23,374 nt of DNA. Origin: a virus. Positions 16,080 to 23,072 of this stretch are shown here, one piece after another. Positions within the stretch are counted from its first letter, which is position 1. The number at the start of each line of letters is the position of its first letter. The translations under genes and the position numbers were made by a program. The DNA lies in the IMG/VR virus record IMGVR_UViG_3300025759_000727, positions 1 through 23,374 of that record; one strand, written 5' to 3'. Under the pieces are notes generated by a model, which saw nothing but the letters and a program-made list of their open reading frames with translations, searched no databases and had not been told where the DNA came from.

Positions 16080-18191
16080 ATGCGATTAGAACCATTAGAT
16101 CAAACACAAATTGAAAGCATTGTTTCCAAAGCTATTGAGGATGCCGTGGATTTTATAGAGGCTGAAATATCTCCAAGAAGGATTAAATCACAAAGGTATT
16201 TTGATGGTGAAGTAGATATAGGGCATGAAGATGGGCGATCTAAATGTGTTGCTACAAAATGCAGGGAAGTAGTTCGTGGCATAAAGCCATCTATTCAACG
16301 TATTTTCTTAACAAATGATAAGCCTGTAGAATTTGTTCCTAGAGGGCCAGAAGATGTGGCATTAGCTGAACAGGCTACTTCTTATATTTCGTATAAGTTT
16401 CAACAGCATAATGGCTATAAAGTTTTAAATGACCTCTTTCAAGATGCTTTAGTAAAGAAAACTGGCATTGCCTATGTCTATTATAATGAAGAAACAGACC
16501 AAGAAATTCACACTTTTACTAATTTAAGTGAAGAAGCTTTTGCCTTGTTGGTAGAAGATGATGAAGTAGAAGTTATAGAGCATGAAATGCGTATGAGCAT
16601 CAGTGTAGATGACATGGGCATAGACATAGAAGTTCCAGAGCATGATGTAAAAATATCAAGAACAATTCCCAAGGGTGATATTTGTATAGAAAGCGTACCA
16701 CCAGAAGATTTCTTTGTAGATCGTAATGCTCGTGGAATTGATAATTTCTATATTTGTGGTCACAGCACAGAAATGCGTGTGGGTGATTTGTTGGCTATGG
16801 GCTTTAAGCTAGAAGACTTAGATGGTTTAGAGGGTGGTCAATACAGCGTTGTTGATGATGAAGCAGAATTTGCTCGTAGAGGGTACTCTATAGATGAAGA
16901 TAGTGATGAAAATATTACTACAGCTTCAAAGAAAATAACCGTTACCCAGGCATATATGGAATTAGATATTGAGGGTACTGGAATACCTAAATTGTATCAG
17001 TTTATATGTGCTGGCTCTATCTACAAAGTATTAAACTTCTATGAAGCTGATAATGCACCATATGCTATATTTGAGTGTGATCCAGAGCCACACGCATTTT
17101 TCGGCACAAGCTTAGTTGATTTAGTAATGGATGACCAAGATGCTGCAACTTCTATGTTGCGTGGTATTTTAGATAATGTTGCATTAACAAACAATCCTGG
17201 TCTTCAAATTATGGATGGTCAGGTAGCCGTTGATGATCTTTTAAATAACGAAATTGGGCGCATTGTAAGAGTTAAATCACCAGGTGCAATAAGTGAAATG
17301 TCTGTACCATTTACTGCTGGAAGCACATTACCAGCATTGCAGTATTTTGATCAATTGGTAGATAATAAAACTGGTGTTTCTAAAATGGCGCAAGGGTTAG
17401 ACCCTGATGTGCTTAAATCCTCTACAGCAACAGCGGTAGCTGCTTCTATGGAAGGTCAAACAGGTCAAGCAGAAGTAATCGCAAGGAACTTTGCTGAAGG
17501 TGGTATGAAACAACTGTTTTCATTAATGCTAGAGCTAATGGTTAAAAACGCAGACGGTGAAGAAATGATGCGTTTAAATGGCTCTTTTGTACCTGTAAAT
17601 CCAGCAGCTTGGGAAACAGACATGGATTTAAGTGTAAATGTAGGCATAGGTACAGGACGTGAAAACGAGCGTATGGCAGCATTACAGCAAGCGTTTGGTA
17701 TTCAACAGCAAATATATAATACATATGGTGCTAACAACGGAGTAGTGACCCTTACACAAATAAGAAATACAATGGCTGATATGTTGGCTATTGGTGGTGT
17801 GAGAAATGCAGATCGTTATTTTATGCCTATGACGCCAGAAATAGAGCAACAAATGATGATGCAACAGCAGCAAATGATGCAGCAACAACAAATGATGCAA
17901 GGTCAACAACCTGATCCAAATGCTGCATTTATGCAGACAGAGGCAATGAAAGCTCAAACTAGAGCGCAAGTAGATATGTCTAAAGCCCAAATGGATATGC
18001 AGTATAAAATGCACAAATTAGGCATGGATGACGATTTATCCAGGGATGAAATGGTGCAAGATTTGGCCGTTAAAGTTGCTGAGATTTTAGGTAAATACGG
18101 TACTGCTGTAGACACGGCTAGTATTAAAGCAGAACAAGACGCAAGCAGACCACATAATGAACAAATGATGGGAATGGGCGTTGGATATTGA
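16080..18191 (+). CDS. Portal protein (P22-type)
   Basis: A 703-residue protein recognised as a P22-like portal. Features are an N-terminal helix (IESIVSKAIEDAVDFIEAEISPRR), YFDGEVDIGHEDGRSKCVATKCREVVRGIKPSIQRIF (about 39-76), a wing region, ESVPPEDFFVDRNARGIDN (about 207-225), FFGTSLVDLVMDDQDAATSMLRGILDNV (about 340-367) and a stem/crown segment, LDPDVLKSSTATAVAASMEGQ. An acidic insertion (LLVEDDEVEVIEHEMR) lies near 157-172. The C-terminus has a Met/Gln-rich low-complexity tract at about 590-611, then helices that in P22 form the barrel. The portal is the dodecameric DNA channel and the nucleus of procapsid assembly. TAGGAATA lies before the ATG. The stop overlaps the next gene. Confidence 0.88.
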   Translation: MRLEPLDQTQIESIVSKAIEDAVDFIEAEISPRRIKSQRYFDGEVDIGHEDGRSKCVATKCREVVRGIKPSIQRIFLTNDKPVEFVPRGPEDVALAEQATSYISYKFQQHNGYKVLNDLFQDALVKKTGIAYVYYNEETDQEIHTFTNLSEEAFALLVEDDEVEVIEHEMRMSISVDDMGIDIEVPEHDVKISRTIPKGDICIESVPPEDFFVDRNARGIDNFYICGHSTEMRVGDLLAMGFKLEDLDGLEGGQYSVVDDEAEFARRGYSIDEDSDENITTASKKITVTQAYMELDIEGTGIPKLYQFICAGSIYKVLNFYEADNAPYAIFECDPEPHAFFGTSLVDLVMDDQDAATSMLRGILDNVALTNNPGLQIMDGQVAVDDLLNNEIGRIVRVKSPGAISEMSVPFTAGSTLPALQYFDQLVDNKTGVSKMAQGLDPDVLKSSTATAVAASMEGQTGQAEVIARNFAEGGMKQLFSLMLELMVKNADGEEMMRLNGSFVPVNPAAWETDMDLSVNVGIGTGRENERMAALQQAFGIQQQIYNTYGANNGVVTLTQIRNTMADMLAIGGVRNADRYFMPMTPEIEQQMMMQQQQMMQQQQMMQGQQPDPNAAFMQTEAMKAQTRAQVDMSKAQMDMQYKMHKLGMDDDLSRDEMVQDLAVKVAEILGKYGTAVDTASIKAEQDASRPHNEQMMGMGVGY

Positions 18192-18429
18192 GCAAAAGGC
18201 CAAACGGTCTAAATCGTTATTAGAGAATGAGTGGTTTATGAAAACCATGCAGAATTTGCGAGAACAACAAATGAATGTTTTTGCGAATAGCGCAGCTACG
18301 GAAGTAGAAAAGCGTGAAAAGGCGCATAGTATGATACTAGCGTTAAATGCAATCCAGCGTGAACTACAAGCGGATATAGACGCTCTTACGCTTATTAGAG
18401 GGAAGGGAAAGCACCGTGGAAACGACTAA
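18181..18429 (+). CDS. Short helical protein between portal and scaffold
   Basis: An 82-residue protein predicted to be fully helical: RSKSLLENEWFMKTMQNL, then NSAATEVEKREKAHSMILALNAIQRELQADIDAL. Small proteins of this type sit between portal and scaffold or capsid genes in many podoviruses; I know no firm function. The start is TTG, the first possible initiation codon after an in-frame stop at 18166-18168, and it lies inside the portal's 3' end with GGGAAT just upstream. ATG at 18238 would remove the conserved first helix and is less likely. Overlap with both neighbours (11 and 14 bases) argues for coupled translation. Confidence 0.7.
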   Translation: MDIEQKAKRSKSLLENEWFMKTMQNLREQQMNVFANSAATEVEKREKAHSMILALNAIQRELQADIDALTLIRGKGKHRGND

Positions 18430-19402
18430 CCCCATCAACGGCAATGATTTACAGGCGGTTGCCGATAGTTTGATTATAGAAACGCCAAATAATCCTGAGA
18501 AATCTACAGAAGAAGTTGTAGAGGCAACTGATGACGGTCAGACCGAAATAATAGAAGATGCAGAAGAAGAACAGGATGACGTTGAAGCCCAAGCCAACGA
18601 AGATGATATGGGTGAGGAATACGAAGAAGCTGAACAGGACGAAGCTCAACAAGAGCCTGTATACACCGTCAAAATTGACGGAACGGAAAAACAGGTAACC
18701 TTGGACGAGCTTAAACGTGGCTATTCAGGGCAAAAGTATATCCAAAAGGGCATGGCTGACACTGCTGAAACTAAAAAGTCATTAGAACAGCAACAGCAAC
18801 AAATTGCCCAGGAACGCCAAATGCTTATGCAGATGGTACAACAAGTGCAGAATGGCAATGTTCCGTCTATTCCTGAATATCCGTCTGAGGAACTACAAGC
18901 TAGTGACCCTCTAGGTTATTTAGAGAAAGAGGCAGAATATCGTCGTGCCGTAGAAAAACGCCAACAATTTGACCAACAGGTTAATTATGTGGCGCAGCAA
19001 GAAGCGCAACAAAGGCAACAGCAGAACAATCAGTTTCTAGAACAACAGGCGCAACGCTTGTCGGAATGGATGCCTGAATTTGCTAATCCTGAGAAGCGTA
19101 ACGTATTTATTCAAGATATGTCTTCTAAAGCAAAAAAACATTACAATTTAACAGATGAACAAATTGGAACTGTTAAAACTGCTGAAGAAGTCCGTATACT
19201 AAATGATGCGTTAAAATGGCAAGACTTACAGGCTAATAAGGGCAAGGCTCAACAAAAAGCCGAAGGCGCTAGGCCAGTAGTCAAACCAGCAGCTAAACGT
19301 GCGGCAAATTCTGGACGAGTATCCAAAGCTAAAAAAGCAGAGGCAGCAATGAGGAGAACGGGTAGCATTGATGATGTTGCAGATTTCCTTATGAATAACT
19401 AA
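18416..19402 (+). CDS. Head scaffolding protein
   Basis: A 328-residue protein with scaffold architecture. The N-terminus is acidic and disordered (about 27-80, Glu/Asp-rich). A short conserved domain follows, YTVKIDGTEKQVTLDELKRGY-SGQKYIQKGM (about 82-113), then a long Gln-rich coiled coil (about 117-215), a helical core, and a basic C-terminus (about 278-315). It ends in the amphipathic segment GSIDDVADFLMNN, which in this class of scaffolds is the likely coat-binding part. It directs capsid protein assembly around the portal and leaves or is degraded before packaging. GTG start, supported by AGGGA at 18404-18408. It overlaps the preceding gene by 14 bases and lies 23 bases before the capsid gene. 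No protease motif seen. Confidence 0.85.
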   Translation: METTNPINGNDLQAVADSLIIETPNNPEKSTEEVVEATDDGQTEIIEDAEEEQDDVEAQANEDDMGEEYEEAEQDEAQQEPVYTVKIDGTEKQVTLDELKRGYSGQKYIQKGMADTAETKKSLEQQQQQIAQERQMLMQMVQQVQNGNVPSIPEYPSEELQASDPLGYLEKEAEYRRAVEKRQQFDQQVNYVAQQEAQQRQQQNNQFLEQQAQRLSEWMPEFANPEKRNVFIQDMSSKAKKHYNLTDEQIGTVKTAEEVRILNDALKWQDLQANKGKAQQKAEGARPVVKPAAKRAANSGRVSKAKKAEAAMRRTGSIDDVADFLMNN

Positions 19403-19425
19403 CTTTTGCATGAAAGGATACAGCA

Positions 19426-20418
19426 ATGGCTGTTACAGCAAATACAAATGAGACTTATGATGTCTCTACAATAAGAGAGGATTTAGCTTCTGCTATGGCC
19501 TCAATTTCGCCAACGGAGACTGTTTTTATGTCTGCTATTGGCACACGCAACGTTGACAACACTTACTTTGAGTGGAGTGAAGTTGACCTGGCGGCTACTG
19601 GCGCAAACAGGCAGATAGAGGGTGATGTAGGACTATCCAACACAGCACCAACTAACGCTGTTCGTAAGGGCGGATATACGCAGATCAGCGCCAAGGTTGT
19701 AGAAGTAAGTTCAACCAATCAGGCAGTCAACGGGGTGGCAAACGCACAAACTGTTGCAAAGCAAGTAGCTTACAAATTAAGCGAACTAAAGCGTGATATG
19801 GAAGCAATGCTTCTAGCAAACGTGGCAGCCGCTGTAGGCTCATCTGGTACTGCTAGACAAACAGCAGGGCTACCAGCTTACCTTACTTCTAACGTATCTC
19901 GTGGTTCAGGTGGTGCTAATGGTACTACATCTGGAACAGGTGAAAGTGGTTCGGTAAATGCAGCAGCAACAGATGGGACTTTGCGTCCTATTACAGAGAC
20001 ACTTCTTAAATCTGTAATTGCAGATTGCTGGAGTTCTGGTGCTACGCCAACTATTGTTATGTGTGGTTCTGCACAGAAGCAAAAAATATCAACTTTTACT
20101 GGTAACGCAACACGCTTTAAAGAAGCTGAAGATAGCAAACTAAATGCTGCTATTGATGTGTATATCAGTGATTTTGGTGAGCTTCAGATAGTGCCAAACC
20201 GTCATATGCGTGTAAGAACAGTGTCTAGTGTAGATTATACACCAGATGTTTTTGTTCTTGATCCAAACTATGCGGAAGTTGCTTATCTACAAACAGCAAA
20301 GCAAGAGCCATTAGCGAAAACAGGTCTGAGCGAAAGACGCCTCATTTCCTGCGAATATGGCTTACAGGTGACTTCACAGAAGGCACATGGTGTTGTTGCA
20401 GATATAAACGCATCATAA
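19426..20418 (+). CDS. Major capsid protein (SU10 type, DUF5309)
   Basis: A 330-residue protein matching the SU10-like major capsid family. Visible marks are DLASAMASISPTETVFMSAIGTRNVDNTYFEW at about 19-50, a Gly/Thr/Ser loop at 161-180 (SGGANGTTSGTGESGS), the helix ITETLLKSVIADCWSSG, and a beta-rich end with FGELQIVPNRHMRV and VFVLDPNYAEVAYLQT. The family has the HK97 fold and forms the icosahedral shell. It directly follows the scaffold gene, the usual order. AAAGGA lies nine bases before the ATG. A strong hairpin just after the stop may set the level of downstream transcription or protect the message. Confidence 0.88.
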   Translation: MAVTANTNETYDVSTIREDLASAMASISPTETVFMSAIGTRNVDNTYFEWSEVDLAATGANRQIEGDVGLSNTAPTNAVRKGGYTQISAKVVEVSSTNQAVNGVANAQTVAKQVAYKLSELKRDMEAMLLANVAAAVGSSGTARQTAGLPAYLTSNVSRGSGGANGTTSGTGESGSVNAAATDGTLRPITETLLKSVIADCWSSGATPTIVMCGSAQKQKISTFTGNATRFKEAEDSKLNAAIDVYISDFGELQIVPNRHMRVRTVSSVDYTPDVFVLDPNYAEVAYLQTAKQEPLAKTGLSERRLISCEYGLQVTSQKAHGVVADINAS

Positions 20419-20423
20419 TACTA

Positions 20424-20445
20424 AGGGGGGCAGCAATGCCCCTCT
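20424..20445 (+). terminator. Strong hairpin with GCAA tetraloop after the capsid gene
   Basis: AGGGGGGCA and TGCCCCTCT pair as a nine-base stem (one G-U) closed by the GNRA loop GCAA, six bases after the capsid stop. The stem is very GC-rich for this AT-rich DNA. The following bases (ACCAATGGAG) are not a T tract, so a classical intrinsic terminator is doubtful. Partial termination, 3'-end protection of capsid mRNA or a processing signal are alternatives. The structure is clear; its function is inferred. Confidence 0.6.
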
Positions 20446-20451
20446 ACCAAT

Positions 20452-20455
20452 GGAG
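20452..20455 (+). promoter_or_regulatory. Ribosome site that decides the 20462 start
   Basis: GGAG lies six bases before the ATG at 20462. An upstream in-frame ATG at 20450 overlaps this site and has only hairpin sequence before it, so 20462 is the preferred start. Confidence 0.6.
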
Positions 20456-20461
20456 TTTTAT

Positions 20462-20704
20462 ATGAAAATAAAAATTACTACAGATCGCCAACCATTTTTA
20501 GATGAAGAAGCTAGAAACATGGGGGATATTGTTGAGGTTAGTGCAGAAGAAGCTGCAACATTTATTGAAAACGGATTTGCAGAAGAAGTGAAAACAACAA
20601 GCAAACCTAAACGAGCGCGAAACGATAAAGGGCAGCTTATCGGAGATAATCCTGATACCCCTGACGTAAATGAAGCGTGGGAAGGCGGAGAAGCCCCAGA
20701 ATGA
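20462..20704 (+). CDS. Small acidic head-associated protein candidate
   Basis: An 80-residue protein starting MKIKITTDRQPF. The first ~45 residues form a compact beta/alpha pattern with VEVSAEEAATFIENGFAEEV, resembling the short 'set point' domain (I-V-EVS-EEA---I-NG-A) found in many small phage head or head-completion proteins. The rest is a basic stretch (KPKRARNDKGQ) and an acidic tail (PDTPDVNEAWEGGEAPE). Role in the particle is inferred from its place after the capsid gene. It overlaps the next gene by ATGA. Confidence 0.65.
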   Translation: MKIKITTDRQPFLDEEARNMGDIVEVSAEEAATFIENGFAEEVKTTSKPKRARNDKGQLIGDNPDTPDVNEAWEGGEAPE

Positions 20705-20985
20705 GCAATACAGTATTAAATACCTCTTACCACACAGAAGATGGAAAGCTCGTTGTAAAGCGTTCTCAGGACGTACAACGCATACTTGATTTTAACAAGG
20801 AACGAAACATAGAAGGTCACAACCCTAACAGCGAAATGCGGTTAGCTGGTTCTATCCCTTTTGTCATTGCAGAAATGTGGGCTAAAGAGTGTGGCGCAAA
20901 TATAGGATCGCAAGAGTTTCAAGAATATGTTAAAAAGAAACTAATGAGTGGCGATTTTTCTAAGTTAGTAGCAAACGGATATTGA
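20701..20985 (+). CDS. Small conserved head/structural protein
   Basis: A 94-residue protein starting MSNTVLNTSY. The start at 20701 overlaps the previous stop (ATGA); an in-frame ATG at 20677 would enlarge the overlap and adds a short Arg-rich stretch that looks non-native. Key segments are GKLVVKRSQDVQRILDFNKERN, a central RLAGSIPFVIAEMWAKECG and QEFQEYVKKKLMSGDFSKL. This order (KR-QDVQ-ILD-N, -ASIP---AE-W, KKKL--) is a conserved small-protein family in podoviruses following the capsid gene. No function is established that I know of. Confidence 0.7.
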   Translation: MSNTVLNTSYHTEDGKLVVKRSQDVQRILDFNKERNIEGHNPNSEMRLAGSIPFVIAEMWAKECGANIGSQEFQEYVKKKLMSGDFSKLVANGY

Positions 20986-20986
20986 T

Positions 20987-21157
20987 ATGAATAAACCAAC
21001 ATTAGCATCTTTGGATAAAAGGGTAGTAAAAGTGGAAACTCAACTTGATGAACGCTGGAAACAAATGATGGCAAGAATACAAAGGGTGGAAGTGGTTATT
21101 CTTGGCAGTGCTGGCGCAATTATCTTAATGTTGGTTTCTATTCTTACTAAGGTCTAA
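20987..21157 (+). CDS. XhlA-like small membrane protein
   Basis: A 56-residue protein found by direct translation. Residues 1-34 are a charged coiled-coil-like helix (LDKRVVKVETQLDERWKQMMARIQRVE), followed by one TM segment at about 35-55 (VVILGSAGAIILMLVSIL) and a short TKV end. This layout matches the hemolysin XhlA family of phage-encoded membrane proteins that act with holins and endolysins. Its stop overlaps the next ATG (TAATG). It opens the lysis/membrane cassette. The gene is well supported by layout and coupling; the lysis role is inferred. Confidence 0.65.
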   Translation: MNKPTLASLDKRVVKVETQLDERWKQMMARIQRVEVVILGSAGAIILMLVSILTKV

Positions 21158-21636
21158 TGCTTGACCCTATAAGCTGTGTAGGTCTTGCCACAGGCGCATT
21201 TAAGGCAATTAAGGCAACCGTAAGTGCAGGGCGTGATTTAGCCGACTGTGCAGGACAGCTTAATGAATGGGGAAAAGCTTTCTCAGATTTCAATAATTGT
21301 GAGCAAAGAGAACTTAACCCACCTTTCTGGAAAAAAACTTTTAAAGGTTCAGATGAAGAAAATGCCTTAGAAATTTTCGCTCAAAAAAAACGTTTAGAGG
21401 GGATGCGCCTTGAAATGAAAGAGCTAATTACCTGGCACTACGGAAAATCTGGGTACGAAGAATTATTGGCAATAGAGGCTCAAATGCGAAAAAAACGCAG
21501 AGACGAAGTATATAGAAAACAACAACAAATTGATAGTGTAATTAATTTTGCAATAGGTGCAGTAATATTTGGCATTGGTGCAGCTTTATTATTTGGGTTA
21601 TTTTATTTCTGGGGAAGCAAGCAAGGGCGCTGGTAA
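21157..21636 (+). CDS. Conserved phage membrane-anchored protein of unknown function
   Basis: A 159-residue protein starting MLDPISCVGLATGAFKAIKATV. A helical N-terminal half with AGRDLADCAGQLNEWGKAFSDFN is followed by NPPFWKKTF (54-62), ALEIFAQKKRLEGMRLEMKELITWHYG (70-96), a basic stretch, RKKRRDEVYRKQQQ (111-124), and one C-terminal TM segment at about 128-152. This is a widespread protein of marine podoviruses, consistently near lysis or tail genes, without a demonstrated function as far as I know. The TM end with basic flank on the N-terminal side suggests the body faces the cytoplasm. Coupled to neighbours at both ends by one-base TAATG overlaps. Confidence 0.75.
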   Translation: MLDPISCVGLATGAFKAIKATVSAGRDLADCAGQLNEWGKAFSDFNNCEQRELNPPFWKKTFKGSDEENALEIFAQKKRLEGMRLEMKELITWHYGKSGYEELLAIEAQMRKKRRDEVYRKQQQIDSVINFAIGAVIFGIGAALLFGLFYFWGSKQGRW

Positions 21637-21797
21637 TGTGGGTTTTACTTTGGGTGCAATTATCAACAGGTGGATTTGAACACTATCATGTTGGAAGCTA
21701 CACCAAGCAAGAGGTGTGTGAGCTTGCTAAAGAAGACGCTAAAGTTCTTGTCACAAGCGATAAAGCAAAAGTGGTATGTATTAAAATAGAGTTGTGA
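21636..21797 (+). CDS. Small two-cysteine protein
   Basis: A 53-residue protein found by direct translation. It has a short hydrophobic start (MWVLLWVQLSTGG), then FEHYHVGSYTKQEVCELAKEDAKVLV, and ends VVCIKIEL, with Cys at 28 and 48. The pattern (MW-LLW-QL, H--VG-Y---E-C, V-C) recurs among small proteins in marine phage lysis regions. The Cys pair could form a disulfide if the protein is exported, but the hydrophobic start is too short for a confident signal peptide. It shares TAATG with the preceding gene and GTGA with the next. Function unknown. Confidence 0.6.
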   Translation: MWVLLWVQLSTGGFEHYHVGSYTKQEVCELAKEDAKVLVTSDKAKVVCIKIEL

Positions 21798-21907
21798 CAC
21801 TTAAAGAATTTCGCAATAAATACATAATATATGACAAATTAGGAAAAGTTGTTATAATCACACGAGAAAAAAGAATAGCAATTGCATATGCTAGGGCGAA
21901 GAGATGA
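21794..21907 (+). CDS. 37-residue microprotein
   Basis: A very small basic protein read from GTG: MTLKEFRNKYIIYDKLGKVV, then IITREKRIAIAYARAKR. Support comes from context: its start overlaps the previous stop as GTGA, its stop overlaps the next ATG as ATGA, and it exactly bridges the 106 bases between two genes. The sequence looks like a small soluble beta-hairpin plus helix (YDKLGKVVIITR then a basic helix). Function unknown. If not coding, this gap would be the longest non-coding stretch in the window. Confidence 0.5.
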   Translation: MTLKEFRNKYIIYDKLGKVVIITREKRIAIAYARAKR

Positions 21908-22251
21908 CAGAGTTTGATAAAGTAGACGCCAATAAAAATGGTGTTATAGAAAGAAATGAGTGGGATAATCTGCGGTTGGAACAGGCCAGATTGGAGATGG
22001 TAGACCAAGATTTAAAGCGCAATTCAGAACGAAGATTTACTGCCTTTGCATTATTCGGGATGCTGATTTATCCTTTTTTTATATTGCTTGCCTCTGTCCT
22101 TGGTTTTGACAAAGCGGCAAGTTTAATCACAGATGTTGCATCAGTCTATGTATTGTCAGCGAGTGCCGTAGTGGGCGCGTTTATGGGCTTCAACGCCTAC
22201 AGCGCAAAGGCTAACGGTAAATCAGCAAGTGTAAAAATGGAGGGTGAGTAA
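21904..22251 (+). CDS. EF-hand protein with two membrane segments, holin-like
   Basis: A 115-residue protein. A canonical EF-hand loop lies at residues 8-19 (DANKNGVIERNE): Asp1, Asn3, Asn5, Gly6, Ile8 and Glu12 are all in place. A charged helix follows (22-44), then two TM segments at about 46-68 and 78-97 and a short basic tail. Size, two TM segments and position next to a holin candidate and an endolysin fit a holin or holin partner. The EF-hand suggests calcium binding on the N-terminal side. Proteins of this layout are known in marine podoviruses; activity has not been shown to my knowledge. Overlaps the microgene by ATGA and shares TAATG with the next gene. Confidence 0.7.
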   Translation: MTEFDKVDANKNGVIERNEWDNLRLEQARLEMVDQDLKRNSERRFTAFALFGMLIYPFFILLASVLGFDKAASLITDVASVYVLSASAVVGAFMGFNAYSAKANGKSASVKMEGE

Positions 22252-22631
22252 TGTTACAAGCGTTTATAGGGCCAATTGCTGAACTTGCTGGCGGTTGGTT
22301 AAATGCTAAAACTCAGAAGCAAGCGGCTGATGCAAAGCTCAAGTTAACTGAGGCTGAAGCAAAAGCTAAAATACTTTTAAGCAAAGAAACTTCTGTAGCT
22401 GATTGGGAACGCATGATGGCGCAAGGTTCTCAATCAAGTTGGAAAGACGAATATTTTGTAATAATTCTAAGTATTCCATTAATTTTATGTTGGATACCAG
22501 GAACAGAAGGTTGGGTTGATCGTGGTTTTGAACAGCTTTCCAAAGCACCAGACTGGTATTTTTACAGCTTGGGCATAGCAATCTCTGCATCGTTTGGTGT
22601 CAGAGGCGTACAGAAATTTTTTAAGAGGTAA
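22251..22631 (+). CDS. Holin candidate (GTA-holin-like)
   Basis: A 126-residue protein. The N-terminal part (IGPIAELAGGWLNAKTQKQ) is amphipathic, followed by a charged Ala/Lys/Glu helix (25-57), the conserved SWKDEY motif (63-68) and two clear TM segments at about 68-82 and 102-118, ending FGVRGVQKFFKR. The order (I-GP----GGWL, long charged helix, SWKDEY, TM, PDWY, TM, basic end) is that of the phage and gene-transfer-agent holin family, in which the first amphipathic stretch counts as a third segment. Likely role: inner-membrane lesions that release the GH19 endolysin encoded 430 bases downstream. Confidence 0.72.
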   Translation: MLQAFIGPIAELAGGWLNAKTQKQAADAKLKLTEAEAKAKILLSKETSVADWERMMAQGSQSSWKDEYFVIILSIPLILCWIPGTEGWVDRGFEQLSKAPDWYFYSLGIAISASFGVRGVQKFFKR

Positions 22632-22633
22632 AA

Positions 22634-22810
22634 ATGGCTAAAGGTATGAAGCACTATTTTAAAGATGGAACTGAGCATAAAGGCGGCACACATAAAATGC
22701 CAAATGGTCAGTTACATAGTGGTAAAACACATGGAAAAACCAGCAAACAATTAGTTCATTTTAAAGATTTAAGTGCTACTGCAAAAAAGAAAGCGCGTAA
22801 AAATGTCTGA
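22634..22810 (+). CDS. Small His/Lys-rich phage peptide
   Basis: A 58-residue protein found by direct translation. It is rich in His, Gly and Lys: KHYFKDGTEHKGGTHKMPNG (6-25), QLHSGKTHGKTSKQLVHF (26-43), then a basic KKKARKN end. The YFKDG...H-G-THKMPNG-L--G--H pattern recurs in marine phage genomes, commonly near lysis genes. Six His residues could bind a metal, which is speculative. GAGG at the end of the previous gene lies ahead of the ATG, and the 3' end overlaps the next gene by eight bases. Confidence 0.65.
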   Translation: MAKGMKHYFKDGTEHKGGTHKMPNGQLHSGKTHGKTSKQLVHFKDLSATAKKKARKNV

Positions 22811-23072
22811 TATGAAACTTCCAATAGCCCTTGTTTTTGCAATGGCTGTCCAGTTGGTTGCACTGGTGTGGTATATTTCTGGGCTAGTGCATGACATAGA
22901 GCATTTGCAAGGCCAAACATCTGCACAACAAGATATAATTGATATACTTAATGATGATGTAAATGACTTGTGGACGTTCTGTACATTCACAGAAAATAAA
23001 TGGGCAGAAGCATATACAACCGATATGGTTTACGAACGATTATGTGGAACAAAGGAATTTGTTAATGAGTGA
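22803..23072 (+). CDS. Single-TM coiled-coil protein, spanin-like
   Basis: An 89-residue protein starting MSDMKLPIALVFA; ATG at 22812 is a possible second start. One N-terminal TM segment (about 6-29) is followed by a helical, acidic segment (LVHDIEHLQGQTSAQQDIIDILNDDVNDLW, 28-57) and a C-terminal part with Cys at 60 and 81. An N-terminal anchor with a periplasmic coiled coil is the plan of an inner-membrane spanin, and the place just before the endolysin suits that, but no outer-membrane lipoprotein partner is visible in the window. A longer reading from TTG at 22773 lies inside the His-rich gene and is less likely. The stop overlaps the endolysin start by eight bases. Confidence 0.65.
   Translation: MSDMKLPIALVFAMAVQLVALVWYISGLVHDIEHLQGQTSAQQDIIDILNDDVNDLWTFCTFTENKWAEAYTTDMVYERLCGTKEFVNE

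Noticed and set aside
17682-18014. Minus-strand open frame rich in Leu and His
   Set aside because: It is the complement of the Met/Gln-rich tract of the portal gene. No ribosome site, and a transcript from that strand is not supported by any neighbour.
20450-20461. Upstream ATG start for the protein at 20462
   Set aside because: This ATG overlaps the GGAG that serves the next in-frame ATG and follows the hairpin without its own ribosome site.
20677-20700. Upstream ATG start for the protein at 20701
   Set aside because: It would add a short Arg-rich piece encoded within the end of the previous gene; the ATGA overlap at 20701 is the usual arrangement here.
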